Shown: piece after piece, positions 1 through 11,050 of the stretch
Layout of the letters: every line of letters starts with the position of its first letter
Position numbering within the stretch: the stretch's first letter is position 1
Assembly: GCA_963971425.1 (NCBI GenBank)
Contig: OZ020519.1
Coordinates: forward strand, 5,596,028-5,660,027
Length of the DNA: 64,000 nucleotides
Source of the DNA: Bryoerythrophyllum caledonicum
Taxonomy: Eukaryota; Streptophyta; Bryopsida; Pottiales; Pottiaceae
Direction of reading: 5' to 3'
Translations under genes and position numbers: made by a program
Notes under the pieces: model-generated
What the model was told of the DNA's origin: nothing
The model's input: only the letters and a program-made list of their open reading frames with translations
Databases searched by the model: none

Positions 1-5
1 CATTT

Positions 6-739
6 CAATTCATAACAATGTCACCCACTTTGGTAAGGGACTCTAGTACAGTCTTCATGAGATCTACAGATTTCTCTCGAGCCCCTCGCTTTGGTAACTC
101 TCCTTGCATAAGTTGTGATGCAGAGTTAACTAAATTAAATAAGATGTCAAGTTCTGTAAGAGGGAGCTAACTGCAAACTTGGAGGCAATACCATTGTCAC
201 AAACAAAGAACTGAACACAAAAACACGTTCCTTGGAATTAAATGCCCATAAGTATCACAAAATCGATGCAACCATTTGAAATTATAATCATTACGTATAG
301 AATACATGTTCAGGGCAATAACCGTTGCAATAGGATCTGAAAGCAAAGCTAGAGGAAGTTCGTTTAAAGCTCACCAGTCGATTAACAGCTTGAACTCACA
401 AGTGGAAGCCCAATCATCAATTTTCAGCTATAGATCTTTATCATTTGGATGCGGTAGAAGTAATGCCGCATCGTCGTATCAATAATTGTTGGCAAACTCG
501 AAAATTGTATCAATATAATTTTCCGGCTTAGCATTCCATGAAGGATTGCGGAAACTATATGGAGAGAATTTTTGAACTGGCAAGTTCTCGGGAATGTCAG
601 CGACGATGAGATCCAATTCAGTGTGCTTGCAATTCTTGCCGGAAATTGGCCGCGAACGACTGCCACCAATATACAAGACAAAAATATAATGTACTTGAAA
701 GACTTTCGTTGGAACAACATTGAAAGATTTGAATGCCAA
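6..739 (-). pseudogene. decayed DNA N4/N6-methyltransferase-like coding region
   Basis: One minus-strand frame reads through nearly the whole interval with protein-like composition but carries several in-frame stops, so it is not functional as read. Near the start of the frame is TELDLIVADIPENL, which sits where the catalytic (D/S)PPY motif IV of amino-methyltransferases would be. It is followed by WNAKPENYIDTIFEFANNY and a segment like DDAALLLPHPND, resembling the helix and strand after motif IV. At the low-coordinate end is EKSVDLMKTVLESLTKVGDI, which matches the 'KP..L...I...T..GD.V.D' lead-in to the AdoMet-binding motif I. Motif IV before motif I is the beta-class order. The motif I glycines would lie to the left of the window. 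The family call is inferred from pattern only. It could instead belong to a transposon protein that carries such a domain. Confidence 0.35.
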
Positions 740-2440
740 TATAGGTAATAAACATTAATTTTTGAAATAAACTAATGGAGTTCTTCCCAAATCGGTGGTA
801 AACCATCACTTTCAGAAAGTAATTCCATGATTAAAAAGTGAGAAACATTCTTGATGAAGGATTCTGATGAGACGACAGACACAACAATAGAAGATTTTGA
901 AATTTGAAACTGACGTTCCTGCTACTGCATCTCCATCCGTGTGGCTTCAATTAAACTATATTTAGCAACATAAATAGACTCCATGATTAATAAAGAGTTC
1001 TAAAAGAGGACCTCAGTTCTTGTTGCACCTCTAAGATTAGGCAACGCAGACTAGGAAATTCTGGCGTTCATAATTAGGGTGGCTGCAACGGCGGTTTCAA
1101 TATTCACCTTCTTAACAACATTGGCTTCCTTAAGGACGTTCTCCTTCTCGACATTTATGAGGCGCTTCCTCTTGCCCGATGCTTGATTTTTGAACACGAG
1201 GTTGAGGAGATGGTGATTGTTACATAACCTCAATGAACGGCTCGTCTGTAGATACTAAAATCGCGACGGATGTTCTTCCTAATAAACCGTTGTAGAATTC
1301 ATTTTTTCCATGAGGGATATAACTACGAGAGCACTCAAGGTACCATCCATCACTATGTGACAGCAGAGTAGCAACCGCCGCATTTGAACGTTTGTGGATG
1401 TGCATAAATCTGAAGACGGTTGAATCCACATCGACAAGAATAAAAGGGACGTAGGCTACTGAAGTGCATTCTTAGGCACCAACTCCCTATCAATTTATTT
1501 GAATATTCGAATTTAAAATATCTTAAGTATTCTGTAAGTACAAACCGAAACATTAAAGAATAATGTTAGAGGCAAACCCGTATAACAAGCGCTTAATGAC
1601 AAGGTCGGCATCGAGCAAGACATCTAAGTTTGAACCCTTCTGAAATGGTGATGACATGCTCGGATGAACGAAAACCATAGAAGTCTTCTGCCAAAAAATC
1701 ATCTGTCATTTTTTCACATGCTCAGCGAATTTATCAATTCCTGGGGAAGCATCCCAATTAACGGAAATAATGCCCATTGCATTTATCTCGTCATGATAAG
1801 CTTGAAACCTTTCTCCAACTGTCATCAATAAAACAAAAGTTGTGTACTAAATTCAAGAGCAAGGTTTAGTACAACGCTAATGGTGAATATATCAAATACA
1901 AGTTGGGCACTACATATGTGCCAAAATGCCTCCTGATTGAGGAATGAATCAAGAACATTTTCTTTAAAATGTAGTGCGAGAAAATAAAAAGCTGAGCGAA
2001 CAACCGAGGAAGAGTTCCAAATGTGTAGCCATCTTGCTTTGAAACTTGGCTTCACAGCCGCAATGGCCACCTTTTGTAACTTTTGAATTGTCATTTCAAT
2101 CTTTTTGAAGTAATTGAAATGAAAATTTATCTGCACAGAAAGTCGACGCTCAATTGAAATATTATACAACTGTACTAATCTCATTAAAAGAATATTTGAA
2201 CTTCAAATCACTGTAGGAGATAGTAATATCAGAAGATCACTTCGTCAAAAAACTTCTCCTTCTCTTGGGATTCACAACGGCAAGATACTTTTGAAAATTC
2301 TTGCTCTTAATATACTTAATAGTATTATTAGCGGCATCAGACATGACCTCTCACATGCCTTCCGCATTTCTTTCTTCGACAGATGTCTTTGTTTCACGAT
2401 TAAACGTCGCCTCATCCGAAATCTGAGCAATATCTTACTG
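740..2440 (-). pseudogene. decayed coding-like tract, family not recognised
   Basis: Minus-strand frames hold several protein-like blocks in order: one starting MSDAANNTIKYIKSKNFQKY near 2340, a 119-codon open stretch at 2184-1825, a block containing NAMGIISVNWDASPGIDKF near 1800-1700, and one containing DVDSTVFRFMHIHKRSNAA near 1440-1220. They lie in different frames and are separated by stops and AT-rich spacers. The spacers could be old introns or decay. The blocks lead toward the methyltransferase-like block at 739-6 on the same strand and may be upstream parts of the same dead gene. I do not recognise a family. Confidence 0.25.
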
Positions 2441-4130
2441 CAAAAAAATAATTTACATATTTTAATTTAATTTTTATAGGTTACAATAATACACTTTGTT
2501 CATAAAACTTACAACAAAATGATCATTGGAAATTTTAAATAGCTTACTTGATATAAGAACGATATAAATATATCGATAATTAGTGGGAACCAAGTTGAAC
2601 GGGACCGCTCTACATTTGCGCACGTTTTGAACTCATTGGTAGTCAAAAGTTCCTTGAAGTCCTCTAATTATAATCCGCCATACTACCGCATTTGTTGTAA
2701 TCGTGCTGGTACTTGGCAACCATTGGGAAGACAGATTCCAAATTCGTTGCTCGCTAATCTGATACGTTGCATATTGTGGAATTTTAAAATGATTAAAATT
2801 ACTTCCTTTCAACAATGAAATCAAGGTAAACGACTTTGTAAAAGATTATAGAAAAGGACTTTGTAAAAGATTATGTAAAAGATTGCGGAAAATTCTTCTC
2901 ATTATCCGCTCTGTAGATATATTTCATGCTTAGCCACTACCTCAATCAAGGATAATACTAGTTTATGGAATCATAAGATTTAAAGCGGAGTTGACAGACC
3001 ATTGCAGATGCTTTGCCGATGTTCTAGTAAGTGAATTATTACCCTCAATTATCATTCATGATGTACCTTAATGGATAAAAAAATTGAATAAAGTAAAAAC
3101 AGAGATAAATAATGATGTGTGGCCATCTATTACATCTCTAAATTTCAAATTTGAAAAGTGCATTATCCACAAGACCCAATCCTGTGAGCCCTCAAGTTGA
3201 ATTTTATTGTCTTCATGAACAATTGATTCAAAATAATTAAAAAATATATTACTTGAATAATTTTTTGATACCAAAATCTCTATACATGAAACTATTTGAA
3301 TCTAGTGAACAATTATTGGACAAAAATTATTTTACATAAATTGCATACAGTATCAAAAATTTAAGTAGGAAATCTTTTAAATTTATCAAAATTCAAAAAA
3401 CAATCGGGGCTCTAAAAATTATTATATTTTGAACACAAATGTAGATTTCAATAGTTATTTAGTTGGTCATTGCAAGAGTAACTATTGATAACTCTATAGT
3501 ACGTAATAACTATTATGTAATAGTTTCAATAGTTAACTAGTTTTAGTAGTTATTTAGTCATTGCAAAAGAAAGGTAACATATCTATTAAATAAAACTGGT
3601 ATTTACTTTACTTTCCTAAATTAAATTAAAATAGAATAAAATAAATTTCTTTTTTTCAATAAAAATTATTTAAAATTTTCTTTGAGGATATATAAAATGT
3701 GACATTCCGAACCAATACCTTACTTATTCAAGTCTCTTACTCTCTCTTCTTATCATTCTCCTTTTCAATTCCTTGTTTTTAAAGAGTTTCTTTGTCTGTG
3801 TTTTGACAACATGCAAAGACTTAATGGTCTCCTGCATACAAGCTTCTAAAGCATTTATCAAGATTAAAATGGTCTCCTGCGTAGGTGAAGATTCTAAAAC
3901 AAGCAAAGATTATATTTATTTTGAGCTCAAGGTCATTTATCAAAAAAATTGTGAACTTAAAGAAGACGTTGTAAAAGCAACGACGACCCTAATTACACTA
4001 TTTCAGGCACATCGATCTCTAAATGCTAAAGAAATTAGAAAATCAATCGGGGATTGAAGGAGCCAAAAGCTTTTTACACAACCTAATGAACTTCAACCAC
4101 ATGAATATAATTATAGATCAATTGTTGTGA
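2441..4130. other. AT-rich stretch, no gene seen
   Basis: Very AT-rich, with short scattered ORFs of under 95 codons that look random. Around 3450-3560 there are loose repeats of the kind 'aatagttattta(g)'. No recognisable gene or complete mobile element was found. Confidence 0.4.
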
Positions 4131-4360
4131 TAATTCTACCGTCAAAGGTTTGAGAAACTACACATGGACCGCAAGATGTTTTTTTGCATACATGATGTGC
4201 AAGGTGCAAGAATTGATATATAAAATAGTTATAAAATTTGTATTTGTGATGAACTTGATCCAATAACAAATGGCATTTTAAATTTAGAAAATTATTGCAA
4301 GTCCTACTACATGCTTGAGAAGTTACAAAATGGTCATATATTCTACATGTATACAACGGC
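4131..4360. repeat. diverged copy of the 315-bp unit
   Basis: This stretch matches, with many differences, the unit duplicated in tandem at 25840-26470. Shared landmarks in the same order are 'gagaa(g)ccacat', 'acaaggtg(c/t)aagaattg', 'atagttataa', 'ttattgca' and 'ggtcat(g/a)tattctacatgt'. Confidence 0.5.
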
Positions 4361-4679
4361 TTTCTTGGAAGTTTAAGGTTTAAAAAAACACTCAAGTTTT
4401 TATATCGCACACATTGGTCAGGTTTTGATACTCCTCGTCAAATTCATTATTTTTTCCAAATTATAGTGGTTTGATTACAACGGATATCACCTAGGTATTA
4501 CATGAGTATTGCCTTCCTACTAACCGTTTGGATTCTCATTCTAGAACATATTAAGTTTACAAAAAAGAAAACGTGATTTGGCAATTTTGGAACCTCCACT
4601 TGGCACATTTGTTTTCAATATGCTACAATCCTTTTTTACCTCTAAACTCTTGTGTACAAGGAACTAACATCATGCTTAA

Positions 4680-5487
4680 CCCCTAAAGGACCAAGGCAAT
4701 TTTTCCTCAAAAACACTCCAAAACTGCCATTTTCAGCACATTCAATACAAAATGATACAAAATCATTTTTTTGAAAATTTAACCGTAGGATCTTGTACTA
4801 GACTTGTATGAGAGTGTGTGGTGAAATTTTTGGTAAGTTTGACCGTACGGATTGAAAGATATTAGTCTTTGAAGTGCGACATAATCTCTTTTTCAGGTCA
4901 TACTATACACCTTCAACAAACTTCGACCACCTTCTATGACAACTTTTTGCACTACGGGCCCTGATTTTATTGTCTTAACTTGAAAAGGATCATGTTAAGC
5001 ACATGTGCACCAAATTTTAGAAGTAGAAGAGGTGTAGAAGATGTCCTAAAAAATCCTGCAATGCACCTATGTGCCGAGAATCAACAATACACTTTATATT
5101 TTGCATATATCATATCCTTCTCAAATATTTGAAATTCACAAATCCATACGGTAGATGCAAAGATCTCAATTTCCTTTCCAAGAGGACATTTTCAATCTTT
5201 TAAATGGACAAAAACTCGAATTTCTATTGAATTTAGAAGTTATTAAAGTTTGGTGACAGTATTTGTGATATGTCACACTAAATTGCTGCACTATTTGTAT
5301 ATGTAAGTGAAAATAAATTGTAACTTTTGAACCGTAAGTCGGAATTCTACGAAATTTGTGTCTACGCAAAGCTAATGAAAAGTTGGCCATTCAATAAAAG
5401 ATCTCAGAAAATAATGCCTAGAATTGAGAACGTGGTACCTTACCCAAACTCAAAATGTGCCCCGAGGGGACATCGGTCCTTTAGGGG
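4680..5487 (+). mobile_element. TTAA-flanked MITE, 808 bp (family A, copy 1)
   Basis: It begins CCCCTAAAGGACCAAGG and ends CGGTCCTTTAGGGG, so the ends are inverted repeats. TTAA flanks it on both sides (4676-4679 and 5488-5491). Comparing the flanks with the uninterrupted sequence at about 30630 ('atgcttaacacgatgg') shows the insertion site was a single TTAA. No transposase ORF is present, so the element is non-autonomous. CCC...GGG ends with TTAA duplication fit the piggyBac superfamily; Kolobok also duplicates TTAA and cannot be excluded. Confidence 0.7.
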
Positions 5488-5657
5488 TTAAAATGATGAT
5501 AATGATTTCAGACTTTGTGTAGTGCAAAAATTTGACACCAAATGAAGTCAAAGTTTGTTGTTACACTCAATGCAAGGAAGACATTGACCATTTTTATTAC
5601 TTCGAACACTATAATCTTTCAATCCATGCGGTCAAAGTCTATGAAAGTTTTAATTAA

Positions 5658-6463
5658 CCCCGAAGAGACCAAAGTCCCCGCGGGGGACATTTTGAGTTTG
5701 GGTAAGGTACCACGATCTCAATTCTAGGCATTATTTTCTTAGTTTTTTTACTGGATGGACAACTTTTGATTAGCTTTGCGTAGACACGAATTTTGTAGAA
5801 TTTCGACTTACGGTTCAAAAGTTACAATTTATTTTCACTTACATATACAAATAGTGCAATAGTTTAGTGTGACATATCACAAATACTGTCACTAAACTTT
5901 ATTAACTTCTATATTCAATAGAAATTCTATTTTTTGTCCATTTAAAAGAAAGAAAATGTCCTCTTGGAAAGGAAATTGAGATCTTTGCATCTACCATACG
6001 GATTTGTGAATTTCAAAATTTGAGAAGGATATGATATACGCAAAATATAAAGTGTATTGTAGATTCTCAACACATAGTTGCATTGTAGGATTTTTAAGGA
6101 CATCTTCTACACCTCTTCTACTTCTAAAATTTGGTGCACATGTGCCTAACATGATCCTTTTCAAGTTAAAATAATAAATTCACGGCCCGTAGTGCAAAAA
6201 GTTGCCATAGAAGGTGGTCAAAGTTTGTTGAAGGTGTTTAGTATGACCGCAAAAAGAGATTATGTCTCACTTCAAAGGTTGATATCTTTCAATCCGTGCG
6301 GTCAAACTTACCAAACTTTTCACCACACACTCTCATACAACTCTACTACAAGATCCTATGGTTGAATTTTCAGAATTTTTTTCTGTATCATTTCGTGTTG
6401 AATGCGCTGAAAATGGCAGTTTTGGAGTGATTTTGAGGGGAAAATGTCTTGGTCCTTTGCTGG
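5658..6463 (-). mobile_element. TTAA-flanked MITE, 806 bp (family A, copy 2, inverted)
   Basis: This is the reverse complement of the copy at 4680-5487 over its whole length, with scattered differences. The left flank is TTAA (5654-5657). The right flank is TCAA (6464-6467), a one-base departure. The end near 6463 reads GGTCCTTTGCTGG where copy 1 has GGTCCTTTAGGGG. Together the two copies form a foldback with arms of about 800 bp and a 170-bp spacer. Confidence 0.65.
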
Positions 6464-6580
6464 TCAAGATCCTACCGTTCAATGTAGAAATACAAGTTTT
6501 TGTTTTCTTCCTTACTCATTGCACTAGAACAAGCAGTTTTGAAGCATTTTTGGTGTGAAAATGCCTTGGAGTTAAAAATA

Positions 6581-7050
6581 AAAAATAAAAAGATTAACCT
6601 CAATTTTTTTTGTTATTATCATGAAATTTAAAAAACATTTGAATCATCTCCACATATAATTTGAAATATAGTAAATATTCCTCAGTAAAGAATGGGTGGA
6701 AGTAATAGGTCTACGCACATGCACCCTTATTCAAAGTTTCAGGCACCTGATGCGGTTTAGATGGGGACCTTTTTGGGTTTGCGGGCCCTGACATATTGAG
6801 CTTCGTCTCATGTATGTTTGGGAGGCCAAACCTACATTTGAAAGTAAAAGATCATTTGAGATAAATTTGAGGTACGGGGCGGGGAAAATTTCCTTTGACA
6901 TCACAGTTGAAGTAAATCGCCAAACCGGTAAACAACCCGACGTAACTCTGATATGGTAAAATGTGTGGGTTTGGAGGCTCCGTCAGGTGGGGCCCACCAC
7001 CTAACTTCAGTGCTGGAAAGGGATGCAGTCTGGGACCATGTGCGGGGGCC
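6581..7050. other. intergenic, no gene seen
   Basis: Contains G/C-rich words such as 'ggtggggcccaccac' and 'gcgggccctgac' that recall degraded Mutator-like or hAT MITE ends, but no paired ends or target duplication were found. Confidence 0.3.
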
Positions 7051-7453
7051 TAAGGTTGGATGACCTATAACCACCATGAACCCCAGAACGGACAAGCTAA
7101 AGTGGACCAAAACCACCACAGATCCACCCCATTTCCAAAATTTTAGGAAGTCAGATATGATTGGGTGTTAGTTCATGATTGGTTCAAAGCTGCCAGTTTT
7201 TAGTCAATGCAGAAGTGGTTATTACTACAACTTAGTGTGGAAATAGAGAGTTTTGTATGTCGAGGAATGGGTCACGGCTTACTATCCACTTTGAAAATTT
7301 GTAGCAATTTCAATATGAAGAAATAAATGGTCATGACAATTGCAATATTCATGAAATCCTATTTTGAATTCCCAAAAAATGTCTTACCACGCATACAAAG
7401 GGTATAAATAGGTCAGCAAGCTTAAGTTGGTGGTTATAGGTCATCCAACCTTA
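7051..7453. repeat. inverted-repeat element, 26-bp arms
   Basis: 7051-7076 (taaggttggatgacctataa and six more bases) is exactly reverse-complementary to 7428-7453. The arms enclose about 350 bp. A 400-bp unit with perfect 26-bp arms suggests a MITE or foldback element. No clear target duplication was seen. It lies just upstream of the GGCT gene and contains a TATA-like sequence. Confidence 0.55.
7403..7410 (+). promoter_or_regulatory. candidate TATA box upstream of the GGCT gene
   Basis: TATAAATA in the context 'gggtataaatagg' is the best TATA match upstream of the coding region. It is about 665 bp before the start codon, so a long leader or a leader intron would be needed. It falls inside the inverted-repeat element. 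A TATA-less promoter in the CpG-rich stretch nearer the gene is equally possible. Confidence 0.3.
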
Positions 7454-8074
7454 ATGTCTGGTGATGAAAAGTCAAGCATGGAAAATTTCATTTGCGGTCT
7501 CCCCAACAATCTATGAATGAGCATGAGATTCCGTTGCATAGGCACCACTTGCATCCGCAACCGACCGTCGGGATCCGACGCCGCCCCCGCGACGCGGCGC
7601 CACGGCCGCCGCCTCCAACCACAACCTTCCACTCCGCAGCGCCTCACAGGCCACGCGCCGCCCCGCTCTCCCGTCCACAAGCAGCAACCGAGGGCCACCC
7701 GTCGGATTTCTCGCCACAACGCCACTGCCTCCGCGTCCTCTGCGCAGGCTCATCCTAGTCAGTCCGATCCCAATATTATCACTCTGAGTAACTTTCCTAG
7801 CCATGGGACGATCAGTCGTCGATCGATGGATTGGATCGAACTGGTCGGATTCCTGCACACGCTTCCGTGGCTCCTCTAAAAGGTTGCTGAATTCACAGCC
7901 GGAGTGCGTCATTCTAATATTCCTGGTGCGAGAGTCTCCGGTCGATCGAGGCGTGAGAGTTTCTAGAGAGGTCGAGGACCGGAGAAGTGGGCCTTCGGGT
8001 CGCTTCCGCCAATCCTCCTACTCTCTGGTGCTCGAGCTCGTCTAGATTGTTGGGCGTACTTGTGATTTGCAGAG
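7454..8074 (+). other. GC-rich leader/promoter region of the GGCT gene
   Basis: From about 7540 the base composition changes sharply to GC- and CpG-rich (for example 'gacgccgcccccgcgacgcgg'), continuing into the coding region. Open frames exist on both strands, but they are the by-product of high GC and resemble no family. It is most simply read as promoter and 5' untranslated region. A 5' exon cannot be ruled out. Confidence 0.4.
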
Positions 8075-8668
8075 ATGGCGTGTCGGGTGATGATGAGTAC
8101 TACTCCTGGTGTGGCGGCCGTGGCACTGGCTCGGCCGATGCACCTGGAGAGTCCGCCGTGCTCGCTGGCGTTCGTGTACGGGACTCTCAAGCAGGGATTC
8201 TCGAACCACTGGCTGATCGAGGACGCGGTGGGCGCGGGCCACGCGCAGTTCCTGGGCGCGGCGCGGACGAAGCAGCGCTACCCACTGGTGTGCGGGCCGT
8301 TCCAGGTTCCGTTCCTGCTCGACATGGCGAGCTCGGGCGTGCACGTCCGGGGCGAGCTCTACGCGGTGGACCAGGCGGCGCTGGCGCTCCTGGACGAGCT
8401 GGAGGGAGTCACCAAGGGCCACTACGAGCGCCGGCCCGTGGTGCTCACGGACCTCGAATCCTCCCACCAGGAGGTTCTGGCGGAGGCCTACTTCGCGCAC
8501 CCCACGCTGCAGCGCGGCTTGTCGAGCGCGCCGCACCTCCCCGCCTACACGAAGAAGGAGACTGTGAACTACGTGTACCGCAAGGACCGCCCCAAGAACA
8601 GGACGTTCCTGGAGCACGTCCACCACTGGATCGACGCCCAAGGCCCTCTGTCCTACATCCATGTGTGA
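8075..8668 (+). CDS. AIG2-like gamma-glutamylcyclotransferase family protein
   Basis: A single-exon frame of 197 residues. It matches the GGCT/AIG2-like fold family, closest in my memory to the plant proteins related to At3g02910 and to animal GGACT. These enzymes release 5-oxoproline from gamma-glutamyl amines or dipeptides, probably in the cytosol. The signature FVYGTLKQGFSNH lies at residues 33-45, where the YGTL loop binds the substrate. YPLVCGPFQVPFLL follows at about 69-82, GELYAVD at 93-99, and LLDELEG at 105-111, with E110 aligning with the catalytic glutamate of GGACT. About 30 residues precede the conserved domain; there is no clear transit peptide, and later ATGs (M6, M7, M22) could also serve. 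The GC content is far above that of the flanking DNA. The exact substrate is not deducible. Confidence 0.9.
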   Translation: MACRVMMSTTPGVAAVALARPMHLESPPCSLAFVYGTLKQGFSNHWLIEDAVGAGHAQFLGAARTKQRYPLVCGPFQVPFLLDMASSGVHVRGELYAVDQAALALLDELEGVTKGHYERRPVVLTDLESSHQEVLAEAYFAHPTLQRGLSSAPHLPAYTKKETVNYVYRKDRPKNRTFLEHVHHWIDAQGPLSYIHV

Positions 8669-9133
8669 GGGAATCATCACAATCACCGTCGTTTTCCTCC
8701 GCATCTCAAACACAGAGAAATCTTCACAGCACAGCACCGAGCAACTCACGTCGGCTTCTAGAGCTTCACTTCAACTTCAGCAGATCGAGGCCATCATGTC
8801 ACTCTGGTTGAGCCCTTCATGCATAACTATGATTCAGACACCAGATGCCCGGACTTCAAGACAGAACCAGCTTCTTTATGAGCGTAATCTCATCGTGAAT
8901 GCTCATTTGGTAATTGCAGGAGTGATAATGTACGCTATCCTTGTGTTACTCTGAGATTGTGCTGTGAGCGTTTGTTTCGTTCTCAGATGGAAGGAGAATT
9001 TTGTCGGTGACTAGCACAGGAGTGAACTAGTTCATTCCTGTGCCGAATTTCTAGTAAGCGAATGTGATCATTCGCGCTGACACCTCACGATGAGCTTGTT
9101 TCTCGCTATCATCCATAAAAGCAAGCTTTGTGT

Positions 9134-9139
9134 AATAAA
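9134..9139 (+). terminator. candidate poly(A) signal of the GGCT gene
   Basis: AATAAA in 'gtgtaataaaagcag' lies about 465 bp after the stop codon, in otherwise unique sequence. Plant signals are loose, so this is only a candidate. Confidence 0.35.
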
Positions 9140-9159
9140 AGCAGTGTCAGTTTCTCTTC

Positions 9160-10490
9160 AAAACCAGTGCTACCTTGTGGATTTTTAGAGCACTGTTGAT
9201 GTGGATGTGGACCTAAAATTTGAGGACAGCCAAATTCTACACACAGAACCATGGATAAATCATGAGTTGTATGGCTGTGAGTTGCAAATTTTACTATGTT
9301 AGGATCATTGAAGGTGATGTGGATGTGTGCATTGCGCAGAGTACTGCTGTGTAACCGTACAATATTGGGCCATTGAGCGTCATTGTGTATAATCAATTTC
9401 ATAGACAAACTCCTGACCACTGTAATACAATTTATACATCTAACAATGATGATGTTTTAATTGTGATCATGGCATGATTTCGACAGTCTAGAGTCAAGGT
9501 GTTAATAAAGGTTAGGGATCGTTAGATGACATGAGCAAGGAATTTCATCGAAATTGCCTTCAAACTTACGCAAAACAACCAAGTAGAGACTTTGCACAAT
9601 CAGAAGCAGGAACAACTCATTATGCATAAATTAGGCAACCAAATTCATAGCTCACCACTAAGTGAATCTGGGTATCGCTTATACTTGGGTATTTAAAGTT
9701 AATTTCTAAACTAATTGCATGTCCAGTTTTCATCCAGGACAACCACCAATCAAAATCCATAGTACTTTTTCCACGATCCAACAATTATGATTTCATACTT
9801 CTGCCATCCAGCAATAATAATTAGCCGTCTCCGCAACACTTTGAATATCCCTAAAATTGTGGGTAGTTTTGGTCATGTTGACTTGTCATGGCACCAAAAC
9901 AAGCCACAAATTTGTATTGCAAAACACGAACAGTGGACTTGCTCCATGCAATCATGTTCTTTGGATTTTGGAGGTTAATTCCATGGTTAATTAGTTTGAT
10001 TGTATAGAGTTGTTTGAAAATTCATTCAAAGTTTTGATAGGATATTAATTTTTGGGTTTAAAATACTACTATTTGTTTGCTCTTTATGCTATTAAATGTG
10101 AAGGAGCATGGTAGTGTCAAAAAAAAAGACTTCTTATTGAGTATGGAAGAGCTTGGTGACTAGTCTTTTAATTCATGTAAGAAATAGTTTTAGCAACCAT
10201 GTTTGAGAATGAGGAAGAAGTCATATTGTATTGAGAACATTAGCCTTCTAAATTATTTCTTTGAGTTGAATATAGAAACTTAGAGCTATAAAGGTTGATT
10301 TCAATATTTATAACAAACAAGAAAAGAGGTAAAAAAAAATTGCAATATCTTCATCCCACTTTACAAACAACTCTAATATATGTGCACAACGCCAACTGGG
10401 GTTGTCTCCAAGCTGTGTGAAACAGACACGGTGACCGAGTGTCTTGGGTTCACAAGTTTTGCTAGTTGATCGGTTGTGTCTTTGGTGTGG
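9160..10490. other. intergenic, no gene seen
   Basis: Only short random ORFs. Around 10390-10470 there is sequence with tRNA-promoter flavour ('gaccgagtgtcttgggttcacaag' in two pieces), just upstream of the retroposon tail copy, which might be the head of a SINE. The match is too weak to call. Confidence 0.35.
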
Positions 10491-10494
10491 TTGG

Positions 10495-10627
10495 TTGTCT
10501 ATCCTTGAGAGGAGGGAGTAGTTCCATACTACTAAACCTATGTCTGGTGGACCTCAATTTAATAGTAGAATGAACGACACTTTATTCACTATGGCCCCCA
10601 TTTGAAGCCCGGAGTTCTTCATCTTGT
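10495..10627 (+). mobile_element. retroposon tail copy (structured 3' end family)
   Basis: Shares the tail sequence found after the LINE relic at 59568. It runs 'tgtctatccttgagagg', 'gtagttccatactactaaac', 'ctatgtctggtggac', 'gacactttattcac', then 'cccggagttcttcatcttg'. The pairing halves of the upstream stem are present. Target-site duplication not determined because the 5' limit is unclear. Confidence 0.6.
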
Positions 10628-11050
10628 GGCTGGCCATGGCGCGCTCTTTCTGTAGTTTCTGGTTTCTTCCTTGCAATCAAATCTCGATTTCTTCGTGGAT
10701 TTTTATTTATTTATAAATCTTTGCAGAGGCCAGGAATTGATCATGCAATTCACAAGGAATTCGTGGCAGTTAACGATGTCCATTTGTATTTGAATAGTGG
10801 CTTGTTTTTTGAAACTCAGAGCTGGATCAGGTGTCAGACTCACAACTTATGGGAATGTAATGTTGCAGTGCAGACTAAATCAAACAATATTAAAGGAGTC
10901 AATATAATTACCCTGCGAGCTCATTCACAATTCTACTGTCAAACATGTGGTTGTCCATCTGTTAAGCCTCATGTTTGTTGGGGTTGTTAATATTTGAATG
11001 TATTCGGACACAATCACAAATGTTTTGACAAATATACTGAAAAAATGTCC

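Larger units (their letters stand above)
4500..6580. mobile_element. TTAA-family element (long subtype), left end missing, split by two insertions
   Basis: 4505-4679, 5488-5657 and 6464-6576 line up in order with the middle and right half of the complete long-subtype copy at 30004-30937. Landmarks are 'gaacctccact', 'gtgtacaaggaactaacat', 'gtgtagtgcaaaaatttgacacc', 'ctttcaatcc(a/g)tgcggtcaaag' and the right end 'ttttggtgtgaaaatg'. Two further elements sit inside it in opposite orientations. The left terminal repeat of this host element is absent. Confidence 0.6.

Noticed and set aside
7987-8811. 274-codon plus-strand ORF and 235-codon minus-strand ORF (8042-8749) over the GGCT gene
   Set aside because: Shadows of the GC-rich GGCT frame; compositions are Arg/Gly/Ala-rich and match no family, whereas the 8075-8668 frame has all family motifs.
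8661-8954. 97-codon ORF with a hydrophobic end directly after the GGCT gene
   Set aside because: Overlaps the GGCT stop and lies in its probable 3' untranslated region; no start context or family support.
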